Shown piece after piece: positions 33,528 through 43,610 of a DNA stretch of 64,000 nt. The translations under genes were made by a program, and so were the position numbers. The stretch is from Margaritifera margaritifera. Its lineage: Eukaryota; Mollusca; Bivalvia; Unionida; Margaritiferidae. Location: assembly GCA_029931535.1 (NCBI GenBank), contig JAQPZY010001664.1, positions 1,730,501 to 1,794,500 on the forward strand, in the 5' to 3' direction. The notes beneath the pieces are model-generated. The model saw only the letters and a program-made list of their open reading frames with translations, searched no databases and had not been told where the DNA came from. Numbering within the stretch: the stretch's first letter is position 1; each line of letters begins with the position of its first letter.

Positions 33528-35252
33528 CTATACCATTTCAGCGCTCCTGCTCATGAAATCGGCGCCTACGTTCTCAGTTCCTTTCACGTATCTGATCTGC
33601 ATCTGGTACTGCTGTAAGAACAGCGACCGTCGCATCAATCGTCCATTCGATAATTTTGCCTGGGCGAGATAGGCGAGTGGTTGGTGGTCGGTCTCCAATA
33701 TGAACTTCCGCCCGTATAAGTACCGCTCGAACCGTGATATCCCGAACACGATTCCGAGGCATTCCCTCTCCGATACGGAGTAGTTCTTCTCGGCAGCAGA
33801 CAACTTCCGACTGCCGTACGCGACAGGAAAAAGCGTCTCATCGTGCTCCCGCAGTAGTACTGCTCCCAGTCCCGTGTCGCATGCGTCGGTGCGAAAAACG
33901 AAGTCCCTTGCCAGATCCGGTAGACGGACAACTGCGTCGGATGTAAGTCTATCCTTCAGCGTTTGGAAAGCATGCTCACACACATCTGTCCAAATAACTT
34001 TACTCGGGGCCCGTTTCTTGGTTAGGTCGGACAACGGCCCCGCAATCGCGCTGAAATTGGCCACATACCTCCGGTAACACCCGGCCAATCCCAGGAATGA
34101 CCTCACCTCAGTTTTCGTGGTGGGCCGTGCGGCGTTTCTTAGCTGCTCCACCTTCGACTTCTCTGGGGACAGCGTGCCTTGGCGCAGGGTATGTCCCAAA
34201 TAGTCCAAGGTCAGGAACCCAAGGTGACATTTGGAGGGGCGAGCTGTCAATCCCGCCTGACGTAGCCGCTCCAAAACGTCAGCTAACAGACTGAGGTGTT
34301 CACCCCACGTCTCTGTGGCTAACAAGAGGTCATCCATGAAGTTGTGGACACCCCTATCACGCAAGGGCTCCAACAACTTCCGCATCATCCTAGTAAAGAT
34401 GCTGGGCGCGTTCTGTACCCCGAACGGCATGACCAACCATTGGTAGGTCCCGTCAGGAGTAGCAAAAGCGAGCTTTGCCCTATCCTCCTCCCTTACCGGA
34501 ATTTGCCAATAGCCCTTGGACAAATCCAGCTTGGAGAAGTATTTCGCTTTCGAGACAGAAGCGAAAATATGTTCCGGGTCAGGTAGCATTTCAACTTGAA
34601 ATTCTGTCACCTGATTCAGCTTCCGGTAGTCGACACAAAACCGATGGGTGCCGTCCTTCTTCTGCACTAGGACTACCGGAGAGCTGTACGGAGAGTCGGC
34701 GGGTTCGATTACTCCCAGAGCAATCATCTGCTCGATCTCCTCCCTTACGACTTGTCGTTTTGCGTGGGGCAAGGGGTAGGGTTTCCGCTGGACTGGTCGG
34801 TCGTCCACCAGCTTTAACCCGAACTCGGCAAGCGACGTTCTCCCGGGTATTTCCGTAAGCACATAGGAATACCCGGCCAGCAACGTCTCAATCTCTTCCC
34901 GCTGTACCGCAGTCAACATGGGGTCGCACTCCACGTCCGAGGGTGTCTCAGCCCTCGTTAACGGACAGCTCGGGACGGTGTTGGCACCTTCCGTATCGCC
35001 TTCGGTGTCCTCGGTGACTATCGTGGCGATAACAAAATCGCTGACGGTCTCTCTTTCCCGGTATCTCTTAAGGAGATTGGCATGGTACAATTTCTCCTTC
35101 GTTGGTAGCCGTATCCGATATGTTTGACCTCCGACCTTCTCGGTGACGACGTATGGACCTCTCCAGGAAACTTGCAACTTGTTGTGTTCTTGGGGCAACA
35201 GCAACAACACCTTGTCCCCTACTTCACACTGGCGTGGTTTTGCGCGCTTGTT
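33528..35252 (-). CDS. Integrase C-terminus, reverse transcriptase and RNase H (Gmr1-like)
   Basis: Downstream of the TAA the same frame continues with the integrase GPY/F module (KLQVSWRGPYVV, then YHANLLKRY), a linker, and the Ty3-type reverse transcriptase. Counting from the Met at 35210, KLDLSKGYWQIP is at 227-238, MPFGVQNAPSIF at 261-272 and the active site FMDDLL at 291-296. RNase H follows from about residue 425 with RTDACDTGLGAVL, SERECLG and ETDHQPLAYL, and the frame ends after the VKGTENVGADFMSR block that usually closes RNase H. All RT catalytic residues are intact. The stop is about 145 bp before the poly-G tract, with nothing after RNase H. Confidence 0.93.
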   Translation of the reverse strand, partial: NKRAKPRQCEVGDKVLLLLPQEHNKLQVSWRGPYVVTEKVGGQTYRIRLPTKEKLYHANLLKRYRERETVSDFVIATIVTEDTEGDTEGANTVPSCPLTRAETPSDVECDPMLTAVQREEIETLLAGYSYVLTEIPGRTSLAEFGLKLVDDRPVQRKPYPLPHAKRQVVREEIEQMIALGVIEPADSPYSSPVVLVQKKDGTHRFCVDYRKLNQVTEFQVEMLPDPEHIFASVSKAKYFSKLDLSKGYWQIPVREEDRAKLAFATPDGTYQWLVMPFGVQNAPSIFTRMMRKLLEPLRDRGVHNFMDDLLLATETWGEHLSLLADVLERLRQAGLTARPSKCHLGFLTLDYLGHTLRQGTLSPEKSKVEQLRNAARPTTKTEVRSFLGLAGCYRRYVANFSAIAGPLSDLTKKRAPSKVIWTDVCEHAFQTLKDRLTSDAVVRLPDLARDFVFRTDACDTGLGAVLLREHDETLFPVAYGSRKLSAAEKNYSVSERECLGIVFGISRFERYLYGRKFILETDHQPLAYLAQAKLSNGRLMRRSLFLQQYQMQIRYVKGTENVGADFMSRSAEMV

Positions 35253-36056
35253 TTAATTCTTCGCCTGACGCGCCTTCGCTCGCTTGAGGTTCTCCTGTGC
35301 AAGGGAGCAAACTTCCTCGAGTTTGTTGCGCAAGTCCGTGACGTACTGGTAGGTAGTGCGTACCTCCTCCACAGCGTGATCGTCCGTCCACAGCTGTCTC
35401 AGTACGGCGATCGGGCCACGTACGGTCCTCCCGTACAAGAGTTCAAAGGGAGAGAAACCTAAACTCACTTGTGGTACTTCCCGGTATGCGAAAAGCATGG
35501 CAGGAATATACCGATCCCAATCCTTGGGGCGGCCTTCGCACAGCTTCTTGAGCGTGTTCTTGAGGGTCCCGTTAAACCGTTCGACCAGTCCGTTACATTG
35601 GGGGTGATACGGTGTAGTCGTGATGTGCTTAATTGACATCAGTCGGTTCACCTCCGCCATCACACGACTCATGAATTGCGTCCCTTGATAGGTCCGGATC
35701 TCGTCGGGTACTCCGACTCTTGACCAAATCCCAAACAGCGCTTCCGCGACGGTTTCCGAATCAATATTACGCAACGCGACGGCCTCCGGATAGCGTGTAG
35801 CGTAATCTACAACCGTTAATATATACCGATTTCCATGCGACGATGCGGGTTTTATCGGTCCGATCAAATCCATGGCGACACGTCTAAATGGTTCATCAAT
35901 AAGGGGCGTACTCCCGAAGGGGACGGGTCGATGATCCGTTTTCGGTGCCATTCTCTGACACCTGTCACAGGAGAGACAGAACCGCTTAACGTCTCCCTGG
36001 CCAATAGAATTCTTTGACAAGACGGTCACGCGTCTTGGCAATTCCCATGTGTCCAC
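35253..36056 (-). pseudogene. Integrase core (Gmr1-like), second frame
   Basis: The real integrase reading begins near 35999 with the Cys pair of the zinc domain (FCLSCDRCQRM), in the frame one base off from gag. The catalytic core follows: VAMDLIGPI (first Asp), then IRTYQGTQF, where the second catalytic Asp of the T-D-x-G-x-x-F box is Tyr (codon 35688-35690), then NGLVERFNGTLKN with the Glu. The C-terminal coiled region ends in QAKN and a TAA at 35253-35255. The frame is the same as the RT frame downstream, so this stop is a single in-frame nonsense codon. Confidence 0.9.
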
Positions 36057-37845
36057 CCATGAGACTCTCGTGCGCGAGTTTCAACACTTCACCTCGCTTC
36101 TCCTTTGGCACGACGACTTGCTTAAAGTGTTCGTTACCATTCCTGGCGTGGCGATACAAGATCCCCTTCTTGTACGCGAACTTCACCGCACCATTCGGAG
36201 TTTCTTTTTCCGTCCCTGCTGAAGCGTGTTTGTGCAACTGCGCCAGAGTTGCGTCTTCCTGCTGCTGCATCCTCAACTCGGCCGGAAGAACGTTACTCAC
36301 CGGTGTCGAGTTAACTTCCATCGGCTTCGCTTTCGTCTGTCGACTCCTGGACCTGGTTTCAACAGCACTCACCGGCATCGGTGTGCAGGTTTCGGGGTTC
36401 GGTTGTGGTAACACATAACGACATCCCAGTATGACGTCATGTGATAGACCGTCCAAGCACGCAGCTTCAATTTTCCCCTTCACGTACTGTGAATCGAGGT
36501 CAATGACAGCCACTGGCAATGAGTCACGCGCGCTGTTCGCGTACTGAACTTCAATTACCTCCCCTGTGTAATCCTCGGGCTTAACGTACTTCTTGTCGAC
36601 AAGGGCTGGGACGCTACACCCAGTGTCATACAAGATGGTGGCACCTTCCCCGTTGACAGTTGCGGACGCAACGTTTGCTGGTTTACAGCTTGCCTCCGGC
36701 TCGCACTCCTTCCTAGCGACGGCATTCACCTGGGCCTGCCTGCCCTTGAGACAGTCCCTGGCAAAATGCCCCGGGCGCTTGCAGTTGAAACACGTCGGCG
36801 GCCCTCGCCGACCTGCAAGTCCCGCTTTCATGGGTGAGGCCTGTCCAGGTCTATGGGTGGCATCCCTACCTGTAGATCCCCCTCCGACCCTCCCGTCGCC
36901 CTGACGGTTACGGACAGCCGGCTCTACCTCAACCACACGGCGCAACTCAGTGGGTTGGGGTCGGTCCGCACCCCCGGAACCTCCACTCTTCGAGGGTGCC
37001 TGTTCGTATCGCTCCGCCATGCTAGCGATCTCTTCGAGCGTCCGGTGCTCCCTCTCTGCTAGGAAGACTGTCAACTCGCGACGGTAAGTACTCAGGACAT
37101 GTTCCTTGAGTATAACCTCGCGTAGCCCGTCGTACGATCGTTCGACTTCGGCCATCTTCATCCACTTCTCAAATAACCCACGGACACGGTTGTGGAATTG
37201 AGAGTGGGTTTCCGTTACCTTTTTCGTCGAGTCCCGGAAAAGTTTACGGTACGTTTCGGCGGTCAGCCGATAATGGCAAAGAAGGGCCTTCTTGAGCGCA
37301 TTATAGTCGTCAGCATCGTCTGCAGCTAAGCCGTGGTAGACTTCCCGAGCTGCACCTTGAAAAAAAGCTGAGACATTAATCGCCCAATGTTGCTCAGGAA
37401 TTTTATAAGCGTGAGCGAGTTTCTCAAACTGTACGAGAAAATCGTCGATAGACTCCTCCTTGTCGTTGAATCGCGGCATATTTATCTGGACCATTCGGTG
37501 GTCGATGAAAGGTCGTCCGGTCCCTCCAGAACTCGTACTGGCGTCGTCCCTGTCGTTAGCCCTAGCTTCTACCCTTACCCTTTCCATTTCGAGGGCGTGA
37601 GCGAGCTCTCGCTCTTTTGTGGCCGCTGATATCCTGGCCAGCTCCAGCTCTTTCTGGGTTTCTCTTTCGGCGGCTATTCGGGCCATCTCCGCTGCTTCCT
37701 TGGCCAGCGCTTTCTCCGCTGCTTTTTCTGCTTTCCATTCCTTGATTTTTTCTTCAATAAATGCCGCCAGGCGATCTCCCTCATATCCGAGATCTTCCGA
37801 ACCCATGGCACGGTACTCCTTGATCATTTGCCTTTCTGTAGCCAT
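35986..37845 (-). CDS. Gag, zinc knuckle, protease and start of integrase (Gmr1-like)
   Basis: A 619-residue frame. Residues 1-100 are highly charged with a run of Ala/Glu/Lys-rich heptads, likely coiled coil. Residues 110-285 are the Ty3-type gag core (FNDKEESIDDFLVQFEKLA, LTAETYRKLF). The zinc knuckle CFNCKRPGHFARDC is residues 352-365 (C-x2-C-x4-H-x4-C). The aspartic protease has DTG at 407-409 and DVILG at about 470. From about 535 comes the integrase N-terminal zinc domain (LYRHAR, HESLMGGHMG) up to FYWPG, where the frame is lost and a stop follows at once. It starts about 340 bp after the 5' LTR at an ATG. Confidence 0.92.
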   Translation of the reverse strand: MATERQMIKEYRAMGSEDLGYEGDRLAAFIEEKIKEWKAEKAAEKALAKEAAEMARIAAERETQKELELARISAATKERELAHALEMERVRVEARANDRDDASTSSGGTGRPFIDHRMVQINMPRFNDKEESIDDFLVQFEKLAHAYKIPEQHWAINVSAFFQGAAREVYHGLAADDADDYNALKKALLCHYRLTAETYRKLFRDSTKKVTETHSQFHNRVRGLFEKWMKMAEVERSYDGLREVILKEHVLSTYRRELTVFLAEREHRTLEEIASMAERYEQAPSKSGGSGGADRPQPTELRRVVEVEPAVRNRQGDGRVGGGSTGRDATHRPGQASPMKAGLAGRRGPPTCFNCKRPGHFARDCLKGRQAQVNAVARKECEPEASCKPANVASATVNGEGATILYDTGCSVPALVDKKYVKPEDYTGEVIEVQYANSARDSLPVAVIDLDSQYVKGKIEAACLDGLSHDVILGCRYVLPQPNPETCTPMPVSAVETRSRSRQTKAKPMEVNSTPVSNVLPAELRMQQQEDATLAQLHKHASAGTEKETPNGAVKFAYKKGILYRHARNGNEHFKQVVVPKEKRGEVLKLAHESLMGGHMGIAKTRDRLVKEFYWPGRR

Positions 37846-38157
37846 TTTGTTATACTAATAGGAAGTGATACCTTGTCTCGACCTTACTAACAATGGACAG
37901 ATATTACAAGTTCCTAGCCAAATACTTACCTGTCGACAGCAACTAATTTCGTTCAGGTAAGATATTTGCTCGATATCTGCTTCACAATTACTGCAAGTAA
38001 TTAAAGATCTACAAAGCATGCAAATATCAAATATAACCAACACAAGATGAGAAAATCATAAAAATTCAAAATACACATGATGGAAAATATCTCACAACTA
38101 TTTCACTAATACTCCTAACAAATAAACTTTAGGTCGTAAAATAATATTTATGTCTAA

Positions 38158-38181
38158 TTCAAATCCCGGACGAAGCGCCCA
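38158..38181 (-). promoter_or_regulatory. Primer binding site of the Gmr1-like element
   Basis: One base after the 5' LTR the minus strand reads TGGGCGCTTCGTCCGGG followed by ATTTGAA. It begins TGG (complement of a tRNA CCA end), and GGGATTTGAA at the far end complements the tRNA T-loop consensus TTCAAATCCC at about the right distance, so it is a tRNA-primed start site. The tRNA species was not identified; one base appears extra compared with standard acceptor spacing. Confidence 0.75.
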
Positions 38182-38182
38182 C

Positions 38183-39216
38183 TGTGACGTTTGTCTTGGT
38201 TGGGGTGGGGTTCTTCCAATATATTTTAATTAAATTATGAGGAATTCCACCCTGGCTCGTGGGTTAGAAGTTAAATTAGTGACGTGATAGGTTTACAGCT
38301 CTGAGACCCCAGTCAGCAATGCCGACGGTTAAATTATAGAGAACACGAAGATGAAATTCAGTTAATAACAATTTAATAAATTTGATAATTTAAACGATAA
38401 CTCTCAATCACTCGTCTTTCCCTCGACCAAGTGACAACCTAATTCATCACGTGATTTACAGTGTGAGTTCGATTTTCCCCCTGTCCTTGTGTCTACTCAT
38501 CTAGTTCTTTCCGCTAATTCCTTCCTTCCTTCTTTCTCCTCCTTCGACTCCTTGTCCCTCTTGACTATCTCCTCCAATTTCGCTCCCACTTCCTCTTCCT
38601 TCCTTCTCTTCCAATTTCCTCTTAGACTTCCACGTCTCCTGACTTCTCTCCTATTTCTCCTTTCTCCGTCTCTCTATCTGAGACTATGGGACCAACTGTA
38701 CTGATCTGTCCCTCAAAGCTTCCTTATAGAAGCTGTCTATCTTAGAATTTTCTGCCTTAAGATTTCCCACCAATTACGAATGGCTGATCGGAGTTCCGCT
38801 GTCTTACTCTGGCACTCTCTCTCTAGAAAATTACAGCGAACTAACTCTTTGCTGAGAGGCGCGGGGATCTCATTCCCGCCAAAGTCGGGTCCCACCCCTA
38901 TCTCAATTCTGATGGGGTGGCGCTGTGACCCTGTCCAATCGCCTAAGCGGTCAATTCAACCCGGCTGTCTGTCTGCGGGGAAGAAAGTTAAGACACTCCC
39001 ACGTCTTCGGGACAACTTCCTTTGATCTGGACAAAGGGTTTCCACACCTAGGTGATAATTGTCTCTCTGTCGGCCTAGCAGGTCCCAAGTCTGGCTATCC
39101 AAGGCATACTTACGTAAGGGATTAGTGCACCTGCGGCAATGCTAAACATCAAACAATGGCTTGTCAGAATTAACTTGATTACACGTGTTCAACCAGGGTC
39201 GGGGTAAAACGTGACA
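38183..39216 (-). repeat. 5' LTR of the Gmr1-like element
   Basis: 1034 bp, TGTGACG...CGTGACA on the plus strand. Contains a long CT-rich block (GA-rich in element sense) at about 38515-38680. Differs from the other LTR at six positions by eye. Confidence 0.95.
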
Positions 39217-39221
39217 CAACA
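39217..39221. repeat. Target-site duplication, right copy (CAACA)
   Basis: Matches 32343-32347. A 5-bp duplication is normal for Ty3-type integration. Confidence 0.92.
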
Positions 39222-40000
39222 ATACTCTCGCCTGCTTCTTGAATTCAACAATTGAAATTGTACCATTCGTAGGTTTCCTTTTTTTAATCTTTCTCCTATA
39301 CAATACTTTTCAAATTTGTCTACTACTTTGTGAGGTTTTTCGCTAAACATGTAAGAAGCGTGGATATTCTCAGTTTTGGCACTTTTTCCGCCAGCCTTGT
39401 AGCTACTTCGTAGTTCGATCAAACTCTGCTGAAATTTTTCGAGTTTACTGTTCATCGACCTGATTCCGTAAAGCCCCCTTTCCGAGTCTGCAGACCTTCA
39501 ATCACTGCTATCTTTGCCTCTTCCCATCATTCTATTACCCGCTTCTTCTGTTTAACAGTTCGTTTTCAGTCTAGTATTTGCTGAGTTCATCAACTTTCTT
39601 AAGGATTTCTTCTGTAATCTTTACTGAAGCCTTGTCCAAAGTTGACTTTAGCATACTTTCCGTTATTATTGATTTTGGTCATGATATCTATATAGCCCCT
39701 GAAAGTCATTTTGTCAGGATTGCAGTTAGTTATCTAGTTTGGTTTCAATAGACGGCATTTTGTTCGTGTCTGGTTACAAATTTCGTCACCCTGTGATTAT
39801 AACTCTCGTCGTAAGTACTCACGAATTGTAGGTTGATGCAGGGAAACGCCACCGTGCGACATATAAAAAATGTCTCACCTGCATCTTCGCCAACTCTAGG
39901 CAGGTCAGTCTTCTTGCTCACTTCTTTGTCTTTGCCTGGTTTTTCCAGTTTTTCCTGTCCGGCCTGGCATTTTACCAATATCCTATGATACAATTCAACA
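39217..40000 (-). pseudogene. Old Ty3 element, 5' part of gag
   Basis: The frame 39217-39455 holds gag blocks ASYMFSEK, DKFEKYCIGERL and, in another frame, a QxGES-type stretch that runs straight to the insertion point. Across the young element the gag block continues at 32347, with one copy of CAACA shared, so the two parts were once contiguous. The stretch up to about 40000 (open frame 39745-39993) is probably the start of this element but carries no firm motif, and no 5' LTR was found. Confidence 0.7.
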
Positions 40001-41667
40001 AATAAAGAAAAAAACTGAACCTTTCATTAGGTGAACTAACTGCATTAGCTGCGCTAGTTGCATGGACAGGTATGCCGACCCGTGCTCTACCTTGTACCGG
40101 TCATATTGTATGTTGATTTGTGCATTATTCAAGTATCCTAAAATACACTTTAATACATATCAAAACGTTCCATACACCCATCACTGAACACTAAACGCAC
40201 TTAAAAAGCTGTCACATCTAGAGAAGAGTAGCGAAACATTAAAAAAATCAATTTACCGACTGTTTACCAAAGCATATTTGGCGCTAACCTCCTGGCACAG
40301 CTGACCTTTGACCCTGCTCACTTCGAGAGTTTGGAAGTTACGGTCCGGTTAAGCTCCACCTCCTTCGCCAGTTATCCGATATAGTGCAAGTGTAATTTGG
40401 CCTCGGCAAGTTCACCGACACTAAATACAGACGGGAGGGATACAATAGTCAAGATTAAACTAAAGCATTATTTGAAAATCAGAAGATAAACTATAAATAC
40501 ATTTCATTAATGAGAAGAGTAGTTCAACTATGGTATGACCTGGCTCAGCCACAGATAACATTATTTATCACATTGTTGGTACACTTTACATACAGTGTGT
40601 GCAGTTTAATATTGTTGATAAATCAACAAGTTAACGTATCACTTTATGTGAATCTGATTGGTCCAAATAAGCCCATGAAATTCTTGCGCAGTATTTTAAT
40701 TACTAATTGGCTGCGACCGTGGGAATTTTCCTTGCCCCGCATTCTGGAATTTTTTCTTTTAGTATTACTATCGACACCTTGACGCCCATATTTGCAATCG
40801 ATTGCCCAACGGGCATTGGAAGAAAAAGGTATGTATGTCGGAATATGGATAATTAACCCCGCAGGGGCTCGTTACAAATGAAAATAAGAGTATCGGTCAA
40901 TGAATAGCGGGCTAGGGGGTCCAAACCTGTTATTCGCACCCCACTCTATAACAAGCGTGGTTTAAATGTCAACCTATAGGATTAAATAAACTTACCTCTC
41001 TTTTAAAAAGAATGTCGACGAATGCTGACGTCCCAACTGACAGAAAGTTATTGAAACACAGCATTATTCCATATCAAATAATGCAAATATCCGTTCGCAT
41101 AAACATCCAGTCAGTTAATAATTACAGCCAAGTGAATGCAAATCAGCACCGGCAGATCTCCTCAATTCTCAGCAACACTTCTACATCAAGCAAAGTTTTT
41201 GCATCCAGTAATACTCCTCCCTTCAGAGAAATATCCAACAACTGGAATGCTATTTCTTCTGCCAAATCCAATACTGCATCTGTGGCGAATGCCCATGGTG
41301 GAAAAGTTCTAAACAGCCACATATATATTCATGTATATGGCGTTTCAGCTACTCCTTATAGATGACCTAACCAAGTTAACTATGTAACAACACATAGGAA
41401 TTTCCAGCGGTGGTCCTGTTCGTGACAAATGTTCACTTGATTAGAAGGACATTTGTTCTTTTAATTATTATTTATTAAAAACTATACTTCGAAACGTTAT
41501 TTGTTATCAAACTGTTTGATACTGCTTCAACTCGGGTTTTGGACTATTTTTTCAAGCGCAAGAATTGAAAAGTGCAGCGTCTGAGCCAGAATGAAATGTT
41601 GAAAAAAACGTGTTCTTCGTTCTCTTTCTTTCCATTCTAAATAAATTCTATGTGACACACAAAATAT
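40001..41667. other. No gene recognised
   Basis: Open frames at 40510-40782 and 41012-41365 show no family motif. The second is rich in Ser/Asn and looks chance. Confidence 0.45.
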
Positions 41668-41803
41668 CAAACGGGCAATGATTTCATATTGAATTTATGA
41701 AACTCGTTGAATAATTTCCAATATTGGTCTCCAAGGTTCGCAAAAGCTGGACATTATTTAACTCGTTTCATAAATTCAATATTAAATCATTACCCATTTG
41801 AGA
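41668..41803. repeat. Foldback (hairpin) repeat, arms about 50 bp
   Basis: The left arm (CAATGATTTCATATTGAATT and flanks, from 41668) pairs with the right arm (AATTCAATATTAAATCATTA region, to about 41803) around a short loop near 41725-41745. A few mismatches. Typical of a small foldback element; no target duplication was made out. Confidence 0.8.
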
Positions 41804-41989
41804 TCGTCTATTTTCATTTTTTAAAAACCAAACACCACACCTCCAACGAGACGAAAATAATCTAACAAACAGTACCAAATCTTGTTGTTATTTTTTCAAA
41901 GTCAACAAGAAAACGATAAAGAAAATTTAATCTGGATGTGTTCTAGCAAATCCCACATTTTTTTTAAATACTTTTTTTGTGAGAAATAA

Positions 41990-42155
41990 ATATTAATACA
42001 AGAGGTTACAACCCTTGCTACTAAATGAATAAACCCTACTGCTTTATATCCTAGGAGCTAGCGAAGCGAGTCCAATATACCGCAGTGATTGAAGGTCAAG
42101 GCCGCCATGAGGACGTGGTCTATATACCGCACGTCACTCTTTAATTTAAAATTCA
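41990..42155. repeat. Left inverted-repeat arm of the 4.5-kb unit
   Basis: Outer core TTAATACAAGAGGTTA, middle AGCGAAGCGAGTC, inner TATATACCGCACGTCAC; each has a counterpart in reverse order at 46425-46522. Confidence 0.7.
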
Positions 42156-42576
42156 GTCTAATATTCGTTTGTGTCTGTTTTTTTATTTATTTATTTTTAA
42201 CCAGATTTACCAGATAAAATATAAAGAAGTCTGTATAAATAGTCAAAATAAAGACAATATAAGCTGTTTTTATGCCACTGAATCTATTATAACCCACCAA
42301 AGGATAATCCGTATAGTACACAAAAATATAACCTTGCGAAATATAAAAATTGGTTTAATAAATTCCAATAAATATACAAGACATAAAGAACAGAATGAAT
42401 TCAAAATATCTGATAATGTATACTAAACAGTAGTCAAACCTATAAAGCCAATTCAGTGACAGAAAGAGAAAGAGACAGTCACGTTGATATGCTAATTGTT
42501 TTTGATGGAAGCATTTATCATTATTGTTGAATAAAGGCTTTGTCAAAATTAGTATCAGGTCAAGAAAGAGAAAATC

Positions 42577-42616
42577 ACACACACACACACACACACATGC
42601 ACACACACATGCACAC
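42577..42616. repeat. (CA)n microsatellite
   Basis: CA run interrupted by two ATG. Confidence 0.9.
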
Positions 42617-43610
42617 ACTTTTCCAAGAAGTGCTTAAATTATTTTGATTCCTGATTATGATTATTCAGACAGAGATCATGTTATTCTTTGTGCATATTTT
42701 CTGATTCAGAAAAAAAATGTTTCCACTGGTCAAATACAAGATATTTGAAAGGTAGTGAAAACAGGTAAAAAAAAAAGCGAAAAGCCATCACAACAAGAAA
42801 TAGAAAGAAGAAAAAAACAATACAAAAGTAGAAGCTTTTAAAACTGTTTACGTTATAATTATTGAAATTAAGATCTTTAACTTGTTCGCTTCTCTCACAT
42901 ATTATGCTTTTTATCATCTTTTATATAATTTTTATAGCTTTTTATAAAAGTCTTTAACTCTATCATTTTTAATTTTTATCTAAATAATTTTTAACTATCA
43001 GGTAAACATAGATAATTGTTACAGGGGCAGTTATTACACCAGCTGTTAAAGGAACAAATGCATCGATTAAATTACATCCAGTATACATTTTCTTAGCATT
43101 ATTTTCTCTTTTTGTTTACTTCTTCCTCTTTTGTTTTTTTTACATTTATATGTGTTTATTTTATTAAACTTGCACTCGAGACAGAAAGAAGTAATCCTAA
43201 CCTAAATAATAAAAATGTAGTAAAGTGTCTTCTTCCATTTGTTGTCATGCAATCTTTGTTTAATTTTGTCAGTAATGCGTGCAAATTATCAGTTGGAAGC
43301 AATTTACTTATCAGCGATGTCACTCCTAGTATTTCTACTTCTAACAATGACTTTGACATTTTAACTGATCTAGACTCTACAAAATATCGAATTTATTCTT
43401 TGCTTTCCGTCCATTTCTCCAAATCCTTGTAAGTTAAATATTTACCAGTTATGTACTTGTATGTTCCTTTTGATACACTAATGCTTAATTCCTGCTTGTA
43501 TTATTCTTCTTTGTTGCTAAAAAACGTCTTCGGTTTTTTCATTGTTATGTTTATCTTTTATAAAACCTAATTCTTTTCAATTTGTTTTTGATCCATTTAA
43601 ATAGTGTAAA

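Larger units (their letters stand above)
32348..39216 (-). mobile_element. Gmr1-like LTR retrotransposon, 6869 bp, complete end to end
   Basis: Two 1034-bp LTRs with TG...CA ends flank a minus-strand gag-pol region. The order is gag, zinc knuckle, protease, integrase, reverse transcriptase, RNase H. Ty3 elements normally place integrase last; having it before RT while the RT sequence is Ty3-like is the defining trait of the Gmr1 group. A primer binding site and a 13-base poly-G tract sit at the proper ends, and a 5-bp CAACA duplication flanks it. By eye the LTRs differ at six of 1034 positions, so insertion is recent. The coding region is GC-richer than its surroundings. It is broken by one stop, one frameshift and one active-site substitution, so this copy cannot move by itself. 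Confidence 0.92.

Noticed and set aside
33574..37858. Numerous open frames on the plus strand across the young element (for example 34475-34858 and 36593-36904)
   Set aside because: Shadows of the minus-strand gag-pol frames, kept open by GC-rich codons; no motifs.
39745..39993. 82-residue minus-strand frame at the edge of the old Ty3 element
   Set aside because: Position fits the start of gag, but I see no gag motif, so it is only mentioned within the element.
43156..43432. Opposing frames near 43112-43432 inside the inverted-repeat unit
   Set aside because: Either strand could be read but neither shows a motif; not called separately from the unit.
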